From Streptacidiphilus sp. ASG 303 (GTDB lineage: Bacteria > Actinomycetota > Actinomycetes > Streptomycetales > Streptomycetaceae), in assembly GCF_020991365.1 (NCBI RefSeq), contig NZ_JAJLRA010000021.1:1-64000 (forward strand): 64,000 nucleotides of DNA. The letters are read 5' to 3'. The notes under the pieces were generated by a model. That model was not told the DNA's origin. It ran no database searches and was given only the letters and a program-made list of their open reading frames with translations. The translations under genes were made by a program, and so were the position numbers. Within the stretch, counting starts at the first letter, position 1, and each line of letters begins with the position of its first letter. Shown piece after piece: positions 1-8,200 of the stretch.

Positions 1-350
1 GCCAGGCCCTCATCCCACTGGTGCGCGGCATCCCGCCCATCCGCTCCCGCCGTGGGCCGCGGCGCCGCCGCCCGGCCAAGCTGCACGGCGACAAGGGATA
101 CGACTACTCCCACCTGCGCGCCTGGTTACGCCAGCGCGGCATCGCACCCCGGATCGCCCGGCGCGGCCAGGACTCCTCCGAACGCCTGGGCCGGCACCGC
201 TGGGTCGTCGAGCGCACCGTCGCCTGGCTCGGCGGCTGCCGACGTCTCCACCGCCGCTACGAGCGCAAAGCCGAGCACTTCCTCGGCTTCGTCGGCCTCG
301 CCGCAGCACTCATCGGCTACCGCCGACTCTCCAAATGAGACGTCTTGTTA
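1..350 (+). mobile_element. IS5-family insertion sequence, right-end remnant cut by the window edge
   Basis: Only the 3' part of a transposase gene and the end of the element are inside the window. The right boundary lies at or just before the TTA at 348-350, which is the target duplication of the next element. Its own terminal repeat cannot be verified because the left end is outside the window. Confidence 0.7.
3..338 (+). CDS. IS5-family transposase, C-terminal part
   Basis: The reading frame is open from base 3 to a TGA at 336-338 and enters from outside the window, so the start is unknown. The visible protein carries the end of a DDE catalytic domain: the DKGYD segment of the second acidic region and a WVVERTVAWL segment with the catalytic glutamate. 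Its C-terminus resembles that of the split transposase at 1254-3537, but the sequences differ, so these are two related elements and not one. The function is DNA cut-and-paste transposition. Whether the complete gene is intact cannot be judged from this window. Confidence 0.75.
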   Translation, partial: QALIPLVRGIPPIRSRRGPRRRRPAKLHGDKGYDYSHLRAWLRQRGIAPRIARRGQDSSERLGRHRWVVERTVAWLGGCRRLHRRYERKAEHFLGFVGLAAALIGYRRLSK

Positions 351-356
351 GACCGT

Positions 357-1247
357 GAAGGTTATTCAGAACGGATACGTGGCAGCTGACGGTGGGTACG
401 ACAACGGCCCCTGCCGGTAGCGTTCGGGGTTCCTACACCAACCGATGCTGCGAGCGAGGGGCCGTTGCCGTGCCACCGTACTACCGGACTGGACCGACGA
501 CAGTTGGAGAGGCTGGTGGATCTCGTCGGCCGCGCCGCTCCGTCTTTCCACCGCCGCCGCGGTCGGCCCCGGGCCCTGCCATTGGCGGACGCCGTCACGC
601 TGGTGCTGTTCGTCCTGCGCAACAACGCCACCCAGCAGCTCGCCGGTGAGCTGTGGGGCGTCTCGCAGGCCACCGCGGCCCGGCTCTGCCGCACCCTGAC
701 ACCGATGATCACCACTGCTCTGGAGCAGGTCACCCGCCCGGCGAAGGTCATTCGACCGGGGACGGTGGTCCTGGTGGACGGTACGCTCACACCCAGCTGG
801 GAGTGGAAGAACGCACCGGGCATGCACTCCGGCAAACATCGGATGACCGGCCACAACGTCCAGATCGCTGCTGACATCCACGGCTGGCTCCTGGCCGTCG
901 GCCATCCCGCACCCGGGGCCCGCCACGACAGCACCGCTTACACCGACTCCGGCCTCGCCCACGCGATACGCGCCGGCCGCTGCGTCGCGGACCTTGGCTA
1001 CCTCGGCACCGACTGCCTGATCCCGCACCGCAAGCCTCGGCACCGGCCGCTGACCGACGTCGAGCGGGCCGCGAACCGCCGCCACGCGCGCCTACGCAGC
1101 CCGGTCGAACGCGCCGTCGCCCACCTCAAGACCTGGAAGATCCTCTCCACGCCCTACCGCGGCCCACTCGAACGCTTCCCGACCGTCCTCGCAGCCGTCT
1201 CGGCACTGGAGATCTACCGCTCACGAGGACCGTTCTGAATAACCTTC
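357..1247 (+). mobile_element. IS5-family (DDE_Tnp_4 type) insertion sequence inserted 6 bp inside the outer IS
   Basis: The ends are perfect 18-bp inverted repeats (357-374 and 1230-1247, starting GAAGGTTATTCAG). A CGT triplet flanks both sides (354-356 and 1248-1250) as the target duplication. The element is 891 bp with one transposase gene, whose stop codon lies inside the right inverted repeat. It sits inside the left terminus of the 351-3576 element, so it arrived later and should have disabled that end. Confidence 0.9.
465..1238 (+). CDS. IS5-family DDE transposase
   Basis: This 257-aa transposase moves the 357-1247 element. A helix-turn-helix-like N-terminal part (about residues 20-85) precedes a DDE nuclease domain. 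The first aspartate is in VLVDGTL, the second in VADLGYLGTD, and the glutamate in SPVERAVAHLK. The TTG start at 465 is preceded by GCGAGGGG and no better in-frame start is visible. All three catalytic acids are present and the reading frame is intact, so this copy is potentially active. The stop codon falls within the right terminal repeat, which is common for compact elements of this family. Confidence 0.85.
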   Translation: MPCHRTTGLDRRQLERLVDLVGRAAPSFHRRRGRPRALPLADAVTLVLFVLRNNATQQLAGELWGVSQATAARLCRTLTPMITTALEQVTRPAKVIRPGTVVLVDGTLTPSWEWKNAPGMHSGKHRMTGHNVQIAADIHGWLLAVGHPAPGARHDSTAYTDSGLAHAIRAGRCVADLGYLGTDCLIPHRKPRHRPLTDVERAANRRHARLRSPVERAVAHLKTWKILSTPYRGPLERFPTVLAAVSALEIYRSRGPF

Positions 1248-1643
1248 CGTGTCCTATGTGGTGAGGCGGAGGAGTCGCTTGTAGCAGCAGAAGGCTGCGG
1301 CAAGGCCGAGGAAGGCCACGTAGTTGCGGGGGTGGCGTTCGTAGCGGTGGCTGAGCCGGCGGTATCCGGTGAGCCAGGACATGGTCCGCTCGATCACCCA
1401 CTTGCGGCGGCCGAGTCGTTCTGACGACTCGATGCCCTTGCGGGCGATGCGGACGCCGATACGTTGCCCGCGGAGCCATGTGCGGATGGCGTCCCGCTGT
1501 GTGGTGTAGCCGATCAGGGGTGAGGTGTGCGCGGGCTCGCTCCCGAGGCGTGCACCCGCCAGGGGCGTGTGCTCCCTGCGCATGAGACAGGCCACCGTGC
1601 AACTCTCTATCGTGAAAGGGCAGTTCAACGAGGGAGGCACCCG

Positions 1644-2913
1644 GTGTCCCTGTCCCAGTCTGACCTACAACGCCTGCTGGAGTCACTACGCGCGGCGAAC
1701 GGACTCGAACTCGTCCGCAGTGTGGCCGAGCGCATGCTCCAGGAACTGATCGAGGCCGAGGCGAGCGCGCGGATCGGCGCCCAGTGGAACGAGCACACCG
1801 ACACGCGTACCGACTACCGCAACGGCCACCGCGACAAGACCCTGACCACCACCGCCGGCGACCTGGACCTCGCGATCCCCAAGCTCCGCAGCGGCAGCTT
1901 CTTCCCCAGCCTGCTGGAGCGCCGCCGCCGCATCGACCAGGCCCTGTACGCGGTCATCGTCGAGGTCTACGTCCACGGCGTGTCCACCCGCTCGGTCGAC
2001 GACCTGGTCAAGGCCCTGTGCGCGGACACCGGCATCTCCAAAAGCGAGGTCTCGCGCATCTGCGCCGAGCTCGACGAGCCGCTGACCGCCTTCCGCACCC
2101 GCCCCCTGGACCACACCCGCTTCCCCTACGTCTACCTAGACGCGACCTACTGCAAGGCACGGGTCAACCACCAGATCGTCTCCCGCGCCGTGGTCATCGC
2201 CACTGGGGGCACCCCCGGCCGGAGGCTGGGGGAGCATCACCGAGGACGGCGGTCGCGAGGTGCTCGGGGTGATGGTCGGCGACAGCGAGACCGAGGTGTT
2301 CTGGACCGAGTTCCTGCGCTCCCTGCGCGGACGCGGCCTGACCGGGGTCCGCCTGGTCATCGGCGACCACCACAGCGGCCTGGGCAAGGCGATCCGCAAG
2401 GTCATGCTCGGCGCGGCCTACCAGCGCTGTCGCGTTCACTTCCTGCGCAACGTCTTCGCGGTAATCCCCAAGGAGGCCGCCGAGATGGTCGCCGCGACCA
2501 TCCGCACGATCTTCGCCCAGCCGGTCCGGGCCGCGGTCCGCGACCAGCTCGAGACCGTCGCCGACATGCTCGCCGCACAGTTCCCCAAGGTCAAAGCGAT
2601 GCTCTTAGAGGCCAAGGACGACCTGACCGCCTTCGCGGCCTTCCCCGAACGGCACTGGAAGAAGATCCAGTCCACCAACCCCCTGGAACGGATCAACCGC
2701 GAGGTCAAGCGCCGGACCGACGTCGTCCAGGTCTTTCCCAACGACGACGCACTCCTGCGGCTGGTCACCGCCGTGCTCTTCGAGTTGCACGACGAGTGGT
2801 TCGCCTTCCCCCGCCGCTACCTCCCCGAGGGCAGCATGGACCGGCTCTACCCCGCCGAGCTCCCCGAAAGCGCTCCCGCGTTCCCCGACACCACCAACAC
2901 GACCGCCGACTGA
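1644..2913 (+). pseudogene. IS256-family transposase, frameshifted by a 28-bp palindrome
   Basis: The GTG start at 1644 follows GAGGGAGG. The first half runs to about 2206 and includes the first catalytic aspartate (YVYLDATYCK). The frame then shifts by one and the second half continues to 2913 with the second aspartate (VIGDHHSGL) and the glutamate (STNPLERINREVK). Removing exactly 2207-2234 restores an uninterrupted protein of 413 aa, the usual size for IS256 transposases, reading IATGITEDGG across the junction. The gene is therefore a clean single-event pseudogene: everything except the 28-bp insertion looks intact. Confidence 0.9.
2207..2234. repeat. 28-bp imperfect palindrome inserted in a transposase gene
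   Basis: The unit starts GGGCACCCCC and ends CTGGGGGAG. It can fold into a hairpin with arms CCCCCGGCC and GGCTGGGGG (one mismatched pair) around GGA. The reading frame on either side joins perfectly when it is removed. I recall very similar G5/C5 palindromes scattered through Streptomyces genomes, so this may be a copy of a miniature dispersed repeat. No other copy was noticed in this window. Confidence 0.75.
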
Positions 2914-3189
2914 TCGGCTACACCACAGAGAGGGACATGACCCATGTGCGCAGGTGAGGGACGTCGTAGGCCTTGTCCGCGTGGAGGCGCTGGGGCTTGA
3001 GATGACGGCCGCGGTGGGGGTCGTGTCTCGTTCGGTGGCCCTGGACCATGGGCTTCAGGGCTTGGCTGTCGTGGGTGTTGACGGCCGAGAGGCCGACGAG
3101 GAGGGGCAGTCCGTTCGCGTCCGGCAGGACGTGCATCTTGGAGCCCGCTTCGCCCTGGTCTACGGGGCTCGGACCGGTGAGTTCGCCCA

Positions 3190-3196
3190 CTTTTTG
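3190..3196 (-). other. Probable programmed -1 ribosomal frameshift site in the IS427-type transposase
   Basis: On the minus strand the sequence CAAAAAG lies where the first transposase frame (GCC AAA AAG TGG) overlaps the second (CAA AAA GTG GGC). The two ORFs are related by exactly -1, so slippage on this A-run would give the full-length transposase. Confidence 0.65.
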
Positions 3197-3683
3197 GCCC
3201 TGACGTGCGCGGAGTCCAGGACGACACGGGAGACATCGAGTAGGTCGCCGTCGTCCAGGCGGTGCAGGATCGCCTCGTGCAGCCGGCCCCACACCCCGGC
3301 CCTGGACCAGATCAGGAACCGGCGATGGGCGGTCGACTTCGAAACCCCGAAGCAGGGCGGCAAGGCCCGCCAGGCGCAGCCGGACACCAGTACGTAGACG
3401 ATCGCGGCGAACAGCGTTTCATCAGGCCTGTCCTGCGTCCCGCCACCCTGCGGCCGCACCCGAGAGGGCGGGATCAGCGGCTTCGCGATTTCCCACAACC
3501 CATCCGGAGCAATCCAACTCCACACACCCCGCCCCATGACGTTCCCAACGACCGTCTCACTACATAGGACACGGTCTTACGGGGTGCTGGCACTGCTGTG
3601 GTTCTCCTTACGCCTGGATCGTAACCCAGGCTTCAAGGACTTCACGAAGATCAGTGCAGCTCACGGTCACTGCCTGGCGGTCG

Positions 3684-5129
3684 TCAGCTGCCGGAGCGCC
3701 TGTTGCTCTCCGCCTGCTGCGCCGCCAGTCGGCGAAGGACTGCGCGGTCGGTCTGCGGGACGGATTCCAACAGGTTTATGAACCATGGTGCGATCCATGA
3801 CGAGTCCCGGTGGAGCCACTCGCCTGGCGAGAGGGCGGTACCAGAGACCCAGTCCCCGGAGGGCGGCTCGCTGCTTCTCCTGGCTGCAGCAATGCCTACA
3901 GTCGGCTCCGATTCTCCCGGAGGCCGCCGCCCGAGCTGAGCTGTCACACCGATCAGCCACCACTGGAACAACCGCTGGGCCGGCGACGCTGACTCCACAG
4001 CCGCACGCACGGTCGAAGCGGCCAGCCCCACTGAACTGGCCGCAGCAACCACCAGCCCCTCCGGCGGGTCCTGATGGGGTGCACTCTCCTCCGTGACCAC
4101 CAGCGGTATGTCCGGCACCTTCGCCTCGAATGCCTCGGACACCCGTGCGATCTCCGCGTACGTGTCCTCGGCGAGCTCGGCATCCAGGAACTCCCTGATC
4201 CCACCGAAGAAGTGCGGGGGCGTCTCGATTCTCAAGCCTGCCTGAGCCCTCCGCTTCAGCTCGTCTACAAGGCTCGGCCACGGACGGGAGCTGCTTGAGC
4301 CGGAGCGCTGCTCGTACCAGTCCTCCTTCGTGTCGTTCGATACGAACAGCACGCGGCGACCGCTGGGCGATAGCTGGCCGACATGCTCGATCAGCTCCTC
4401 CCAGAGGAGGAAGTCACCAGCGGACTTCAGCGGCGTGTCCTTGCCGACGTCGGAGAATCCGGGAGGGATCTTGTTGGGAAACCGGAAGGCGGTCGCCTCT
4501 TCTAAACGCCTGCGCAGGACGTCGTCGGTCGGCTGCTCTCCAACGCCTTCTCCGTAGAGTTGCGCAATCCGAGGAAGGATGGGGTCTTCCGCATCGGTGG
4601 AGTTCAGCGCTAAGCCGTGGTCGGCCTTCAGCATGTCCAGGTGGCGTTTGAACTCGTGCCGGTACACGTCCAGGTGCGCATCGACTTCGGCATCCGCGAC
4701 CAGCGCGTCCAACCCAGTTATCTCCTGCTGGGCTCGGGCGTACTTGTCGAGCTGGGCGCATACGATGTCCTTGGCCTCGACAATCGCTTTGCGGGCCGCC
4801 ATGAGTTTCTTGTTGACCTCTGTGGCGGCGCTTGCGAGGGCCTTCTTGCGGGACTCCAGTGTGCTGCGGCGGCCGCGGACGAACTCCAGGCCGACCTGGT
4901 AGGGCATCCACAGCCGTCCTGCGGTCTGCTCGAGCGCCGACAGGACCTCTTCCCTGGAGGTCTCGGTGTACTCATACAGGCTCAGCAGGACGTTCGTGTC
5001 CAGCACGATGATGCCGTCTTTGAAGAAGGCGCTGCGCTCCGCGTCCTCGGCCGATGGCCCGGGCTGGAGCCAGGCTGCGAACCGCTGCAGCAGTACCGGC
5101 TCGCCCATATCCCCCTCCGGCTCGGCCAT
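3684..5129 (-). CDS. PIN_8-type (PIN-like) nuclease, last gene of the putative defence cassette
   Basis: This 481-aa protein is predicted to be a metal-dependent RNase or DNase. Acidic residues typical of PIN active sites are visible: D44 in IIVLDTNVLL, E82 in QVGLEFVRGR, D239 in AGDFLLWEEL, and D266/D270 in FVSNDTKEDW. A charged, probably helical insert (about residues 95-175) separates the first two from the last two, as in PIN_8 proteins. The C-terminal 130 residues are not recognised. ATG 5129 has the strong ribosome site AAAGGAGG 4-5 nt upstream, which favours it over the internal ATG at 5108. It lies 133 bp downstream of the helicase gene on the same strand. Its role as the effector of the cassette is an inference. 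Confidence 0.75.
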   Translation of the reverse strand: MAEPEGDMGEPVLLQRFAAWLQPGPSAEDAERSAFFKDGIIVLDTNVLLSLYEYTETSREEVLSALEQTAGRLWMPYQVGLEFVRGRRSTLESRKKALASAATEVNKKLMAARKAIVEAKDIVCAQLDKYARAQQEITGLDALVADAEVDAHLDVYRHEFKRHLDMLKADHGLALNSTDAEDPILPRIAQLYGEGVGEQPTDDVLRRRLEEATAFRFPNKIPPGFSDVGKDTPLKSAGDFLLWEELIEHVGQLSPSGRRVLFVSNDTKEDWYEQRSGSSSSRPWPSLVDELKRRAQAGLRIETPPHFFGGIREFLDAELAEDTYAEIARVSEAFEAKVPDIPLVVTEESAPHQDPPEGLVVAAASSVGLAASTVRAAVESASPAQRLFQWWLIGVTAQLGRRPPGESEPTVGIAAARRSSEPPSGDWVSGTALSPGEWLHRDSSWIAPWFINLLESVPQTDRAVLRRLAAQQAESNRRSGS

Positions 5130-5262
5130 GCGCCTCCTTTAGTCGATCATCCTGACACAAGCAACTGGCCGTCGGCAGGCGTATGCGCGGATGCGGCTGC
5201 CTCGCTGCTATGGCCCTCTGCTGCTTACGGCCCCGGAGCCGCAAGCAGCAGACCGCAGACCT

Positions 5263-8200
5263 CTACATGCCGTCGAAGTCGGCGAGCATGGCTGACACCC
5301 GCGCCGGGGCCTTGTCGAGGAGGAAGTCGTCGACGAATACCACGTCGGAAACTCCTCGGCTGTCGGCAGCGGCAGCGTCGCGCACGGACCTGATGCGGGG
5401 GGAGGACAGCGTGGCGTCAGCCGTTTCGAACGGGCCCTTGGCCGCGACCCAGACCCGCTCCTCGAAGAGGACTGCGGGACCGGTGCCGCCCAAGTCGTCC
5501 ACGAACTCTGCATCGCTGGAGGGGAAGTCGGACGCCCAGTTCCGCAGCAGTCCCGCGGCCAGACGGCCGCGCTGGCTGCCGACGGCACCCGTGCCTTGGA
5601 GGATGGCCAGGAGCTCACCGGCCAACCGCCAGTCCAGGAGGCTGTGGTACGCCATGTTCGTGTAGTCGCGCAGGCACTGGTAGCACGAGCCGCGGCAGTC
5701 GCGGCCGTGCACACCGTCCGCGAAGTCGGCCAGCATGCTGTTCGCTGTTGTCATGAGCTGTTCAAAAATCTCCCGTTCGGCGAGGTGTGTGCAGTAGCCG
5801 GCGCCGTTGTCCAGGGTGTCGGAGAGGAACGCGAAGGTGCGCGCCTTGCTGCTCCCGGAGCCTGCGCCGTGGATGCCGGACGCAATCTCGTTGGGCTGCA
5901 CCTGCAGCAGCGAGCCCGCGGCCGTTCGCAGCAGTGCGGCCAGCGAGTACCAGGCCGCCCGCCTGCCCGAGCGGTCGTCGGGGAAGCCGGTGCTCTGCGG
6001 CACGGAGGTGAGGTTCAGGCGCAGACCGAGTGCCGGAATCTCGCCTGTCTGCGGTCCGAGTAGGAACAGGTCCGTGCGCTGGGTGGCGCCTATGGCGGTG
6101 ATCAGTGGTTCCTCGTCGGCTGCGATGTCCTTCGCCAGCCAGGGGAACAGATCAGCCGCCCCGGTCTCCAGGTAGGCGCCGGACCAGCGTGCGGTCGGGC
6201 CTACTTTCGCGAAGTTGAAAAGTCGGCCGCCGTTGTCGTTGACGGCGTATCGCTCCCCCTTGCCGGCGTGTACCACCATGCCGGGCGCCGCGATCTTCCG
6301 CGGTGCGCCGTGCTCGAGATCTGCCGCGGTGCGGGGGGCGAGCGACCTGGCCCTCCAAGCGAAGTTGCCGTCGAAGTCGCGGGCTTTCCCCGCGGAGTAG
6401 AACCCGGCCGGTTCGCGAAGTTCGACCTCGCGGTAGGAGCCGTCGGCCGCTTCGCAGGCGCGGCAGGGTTGCGGCGGCGCGTCCTCCTGCTCTGGCAGTG
6501 CTTGCACGTCCTCTGCGAGGTGGCCGCAGGCGCGGCAGATGCCGATGAGGACCGGCCGCCCCAGCGGTTCCTCCACTGTTCGGGGGGATCGTCCGGCCGG
6601 CTCGAACGCGACGGCTCCGACCGCCGTGTGGACCTGTCCGTCCTTGACCGTCTCGGCGCCGGGAGCGAACTGCGAGATCGCTATGTCCAGCGACCGGTCG
6701 ACCACTCCGCTCGGCGGCCAGGGGTAGGAGTCGTAGGGGCGCTTGGTGTACAGGTAACGGGCTGAGGTCGGGAACCCGAACATCGGCAGCAGGCCGGATT
6801 CCGCCAGCCGCTGGCTGAGTTCATGGTGGCCGCGGGGCTCGTCGGCGATGCAGGTGACGCGGTTGACGAGCTCCTGGGCCACCCATGCCGCCGCCCGCGC
6901 CGGTGGCCAGGTGCTGCGGGTCCGATCGGCGAGGGCCTCGGCGAGGCCGCGGATCTCAGCGTCGTGCGACTTGATCCATAGGCTCACCGCTTCGCTCGCA
7001 GCGGGCCAGTCCGCCGTGCGGCCGAATTGGCCGTGGACGTTGCGTGTCGGGTCGGCCGCCGTATCGTCCCCCGCTGCACCCTGGACCGCGTCGAATGCCC
7101 TGCGCAGTACCTCGGCAGCGAGGACCCGCTGGTAGATGTCCTTCATGTCGGTGGACAGGTAAGGCGGCGGAGTCGGGTCGTTGGTGATGCGCTGAGGGTC
7201 TTGGAAGTAGTGCTCGTCGTGGCTGCGCCCGCGGCACACGGTGAGTGCGAGTGCGACAGGCGAAGTCCGCCGCCCTGCTCGTCCCACGCGCTGCTGGTAG
7301 TTGAACCGGGTCGGCGGCATGTTCGCCATCAGGACAGCGGACAGAGGGCCGATATCGACTCCGGCTTCCATCGTGGTGGTGACGGAGAGGACGTCGAGGG
7401 TATCGGGAAGCTGATGTTCCTTGCCGTCGAGAAAGATCCCTTGGAAGCGGGCCTGGCGGGCCTGGGCATCCAGGCGGTCCGTCTGGCCGGTGAGTTCGGC
7501 GGCGCTTAGGCGGAAATCACCGACCCTCCTGCGCGCCATCCAGGCGTAGTAGTCGGCGTCTGCCCCCTCGAACGGCTCGGGCGCTGCGGGAAGGGGCCGT
7601 CGGCACTTCGTGCAGATTCCGACGCCGGGGTGGAGGTGCCGGCGGCGGCAGGCGGAGCAGGTCCAGGACACCTCTCGCCCGTGGCGCAAGGCGACGTGCT
7701 CGGGCTGGATAACGTACTTCTTGACTGCGTCTCCCCAGAACCGCTCGGCGGTCTTGCGGAGGTCGTCCGGATCCTGCCCCAGGTGGTCGGCTGCGCTGGC
7801 CCAGAAGTCTCGCAACTTCCTGGGCGGTTCGTCAGCCGGGCTGCGCAGTCCTGCGAAACGGCGCATGTGGCCGAGGACCCGCAGGCTTGCTCGGGCCAGC
7901 GCAGCGTCGGAGGCGCGCTCGGCTTCGAGCAGTGCTTGATCGGTCGCGAGGGTGAGCCAGCCCAGGCCCAGGGACTCGAAGTCGCGTCCGGCGCTGCCGA
8001 ACAACCCGTTGAGCAGCTCGCTCGTGAGGGCTTCGCGGATGTCGTGGCGCAGCTGCTCCTGCCGTTCGCTCAGAACCAGGGTGGATTCGTCGCGCACCTT
8101 GCCACTGGGAGTCTCGGGCCACTGGTACAGGGAGGCCCAGGGCTGAGGCTGGGCGCCTCTCTGGTAGCTGGTCTGCTGAAGTGACGCCTTCGGGCCGCCT

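Larger units (their letters stand above)
1485..2942 (+). mobile_element. IS256-family insertion sequence inside the IS427-type transposase
   Basis: Imperfect inverted repeats of about 30 bp share an inner perfect stretch TGTGGTGTAGCCGATCA at the left end (1501-1517) and its complement at the right (2911-2927). A perfect 8-bp duplication CATGTGCG flanks it (1477-1484 and 2943-2950), as expected for IS256 elements. The length is 1,458 bp with one transposase gene, itself broken by a 28-bp palindrome. Confidence 0.9.
1254..3537 (-). pseudogene. IS427-group transposase, split by an IS256-type insertion
   Basis: The gene starts at ATG 3537 as a 125-aa first frame (3537-3160). It continues in the -1 frame through a second ORF that contains the DKAYDVPHLR segment near 2950, and is interrupted there by the IS256-type element. 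The last third resumes at 1484 with RTWLRGQRIG and ends at TAG 1254-1256. Joining the pieces and dropping one copy of the 8-bp duplication restores a continuous frame (VPHLRTWLRG) and the catalytic glutamate in KWVIERTMSWL. Two overlapping frames joined by -1 frameshifting is the normal arrangement for this IS group, so the only damage is the insertion itself. Confidence 0.85.
351..3576 (-). mobile_element. IS5/IS427-group insertion sequence carrying two other insertion sequences
   Basis: The outer ends are inverted repeats: the left end reads GACCGT (351-356), then resumes at GTCCTATG after the inserted element at 357-1247; the right end (3556-3576) is its complement with one mismatch. It is flanked by a TTA duplication (348-350 and 3577-3579), which fits the TNA target of IS427-type elements. 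Removing the two inserted elements leaves a unit of roughly 0.9 kb, the normal size for this group. The transposase runs leftward from 3537 to 1254. Confidence 0.85.

Noticed and set aside
3574-3683. Possible transposase fragment after the nested IS (GVLALLWFSLRL)
   Set aside because: Too short to assign, and no matching partner sequence or terminal repeat was found.
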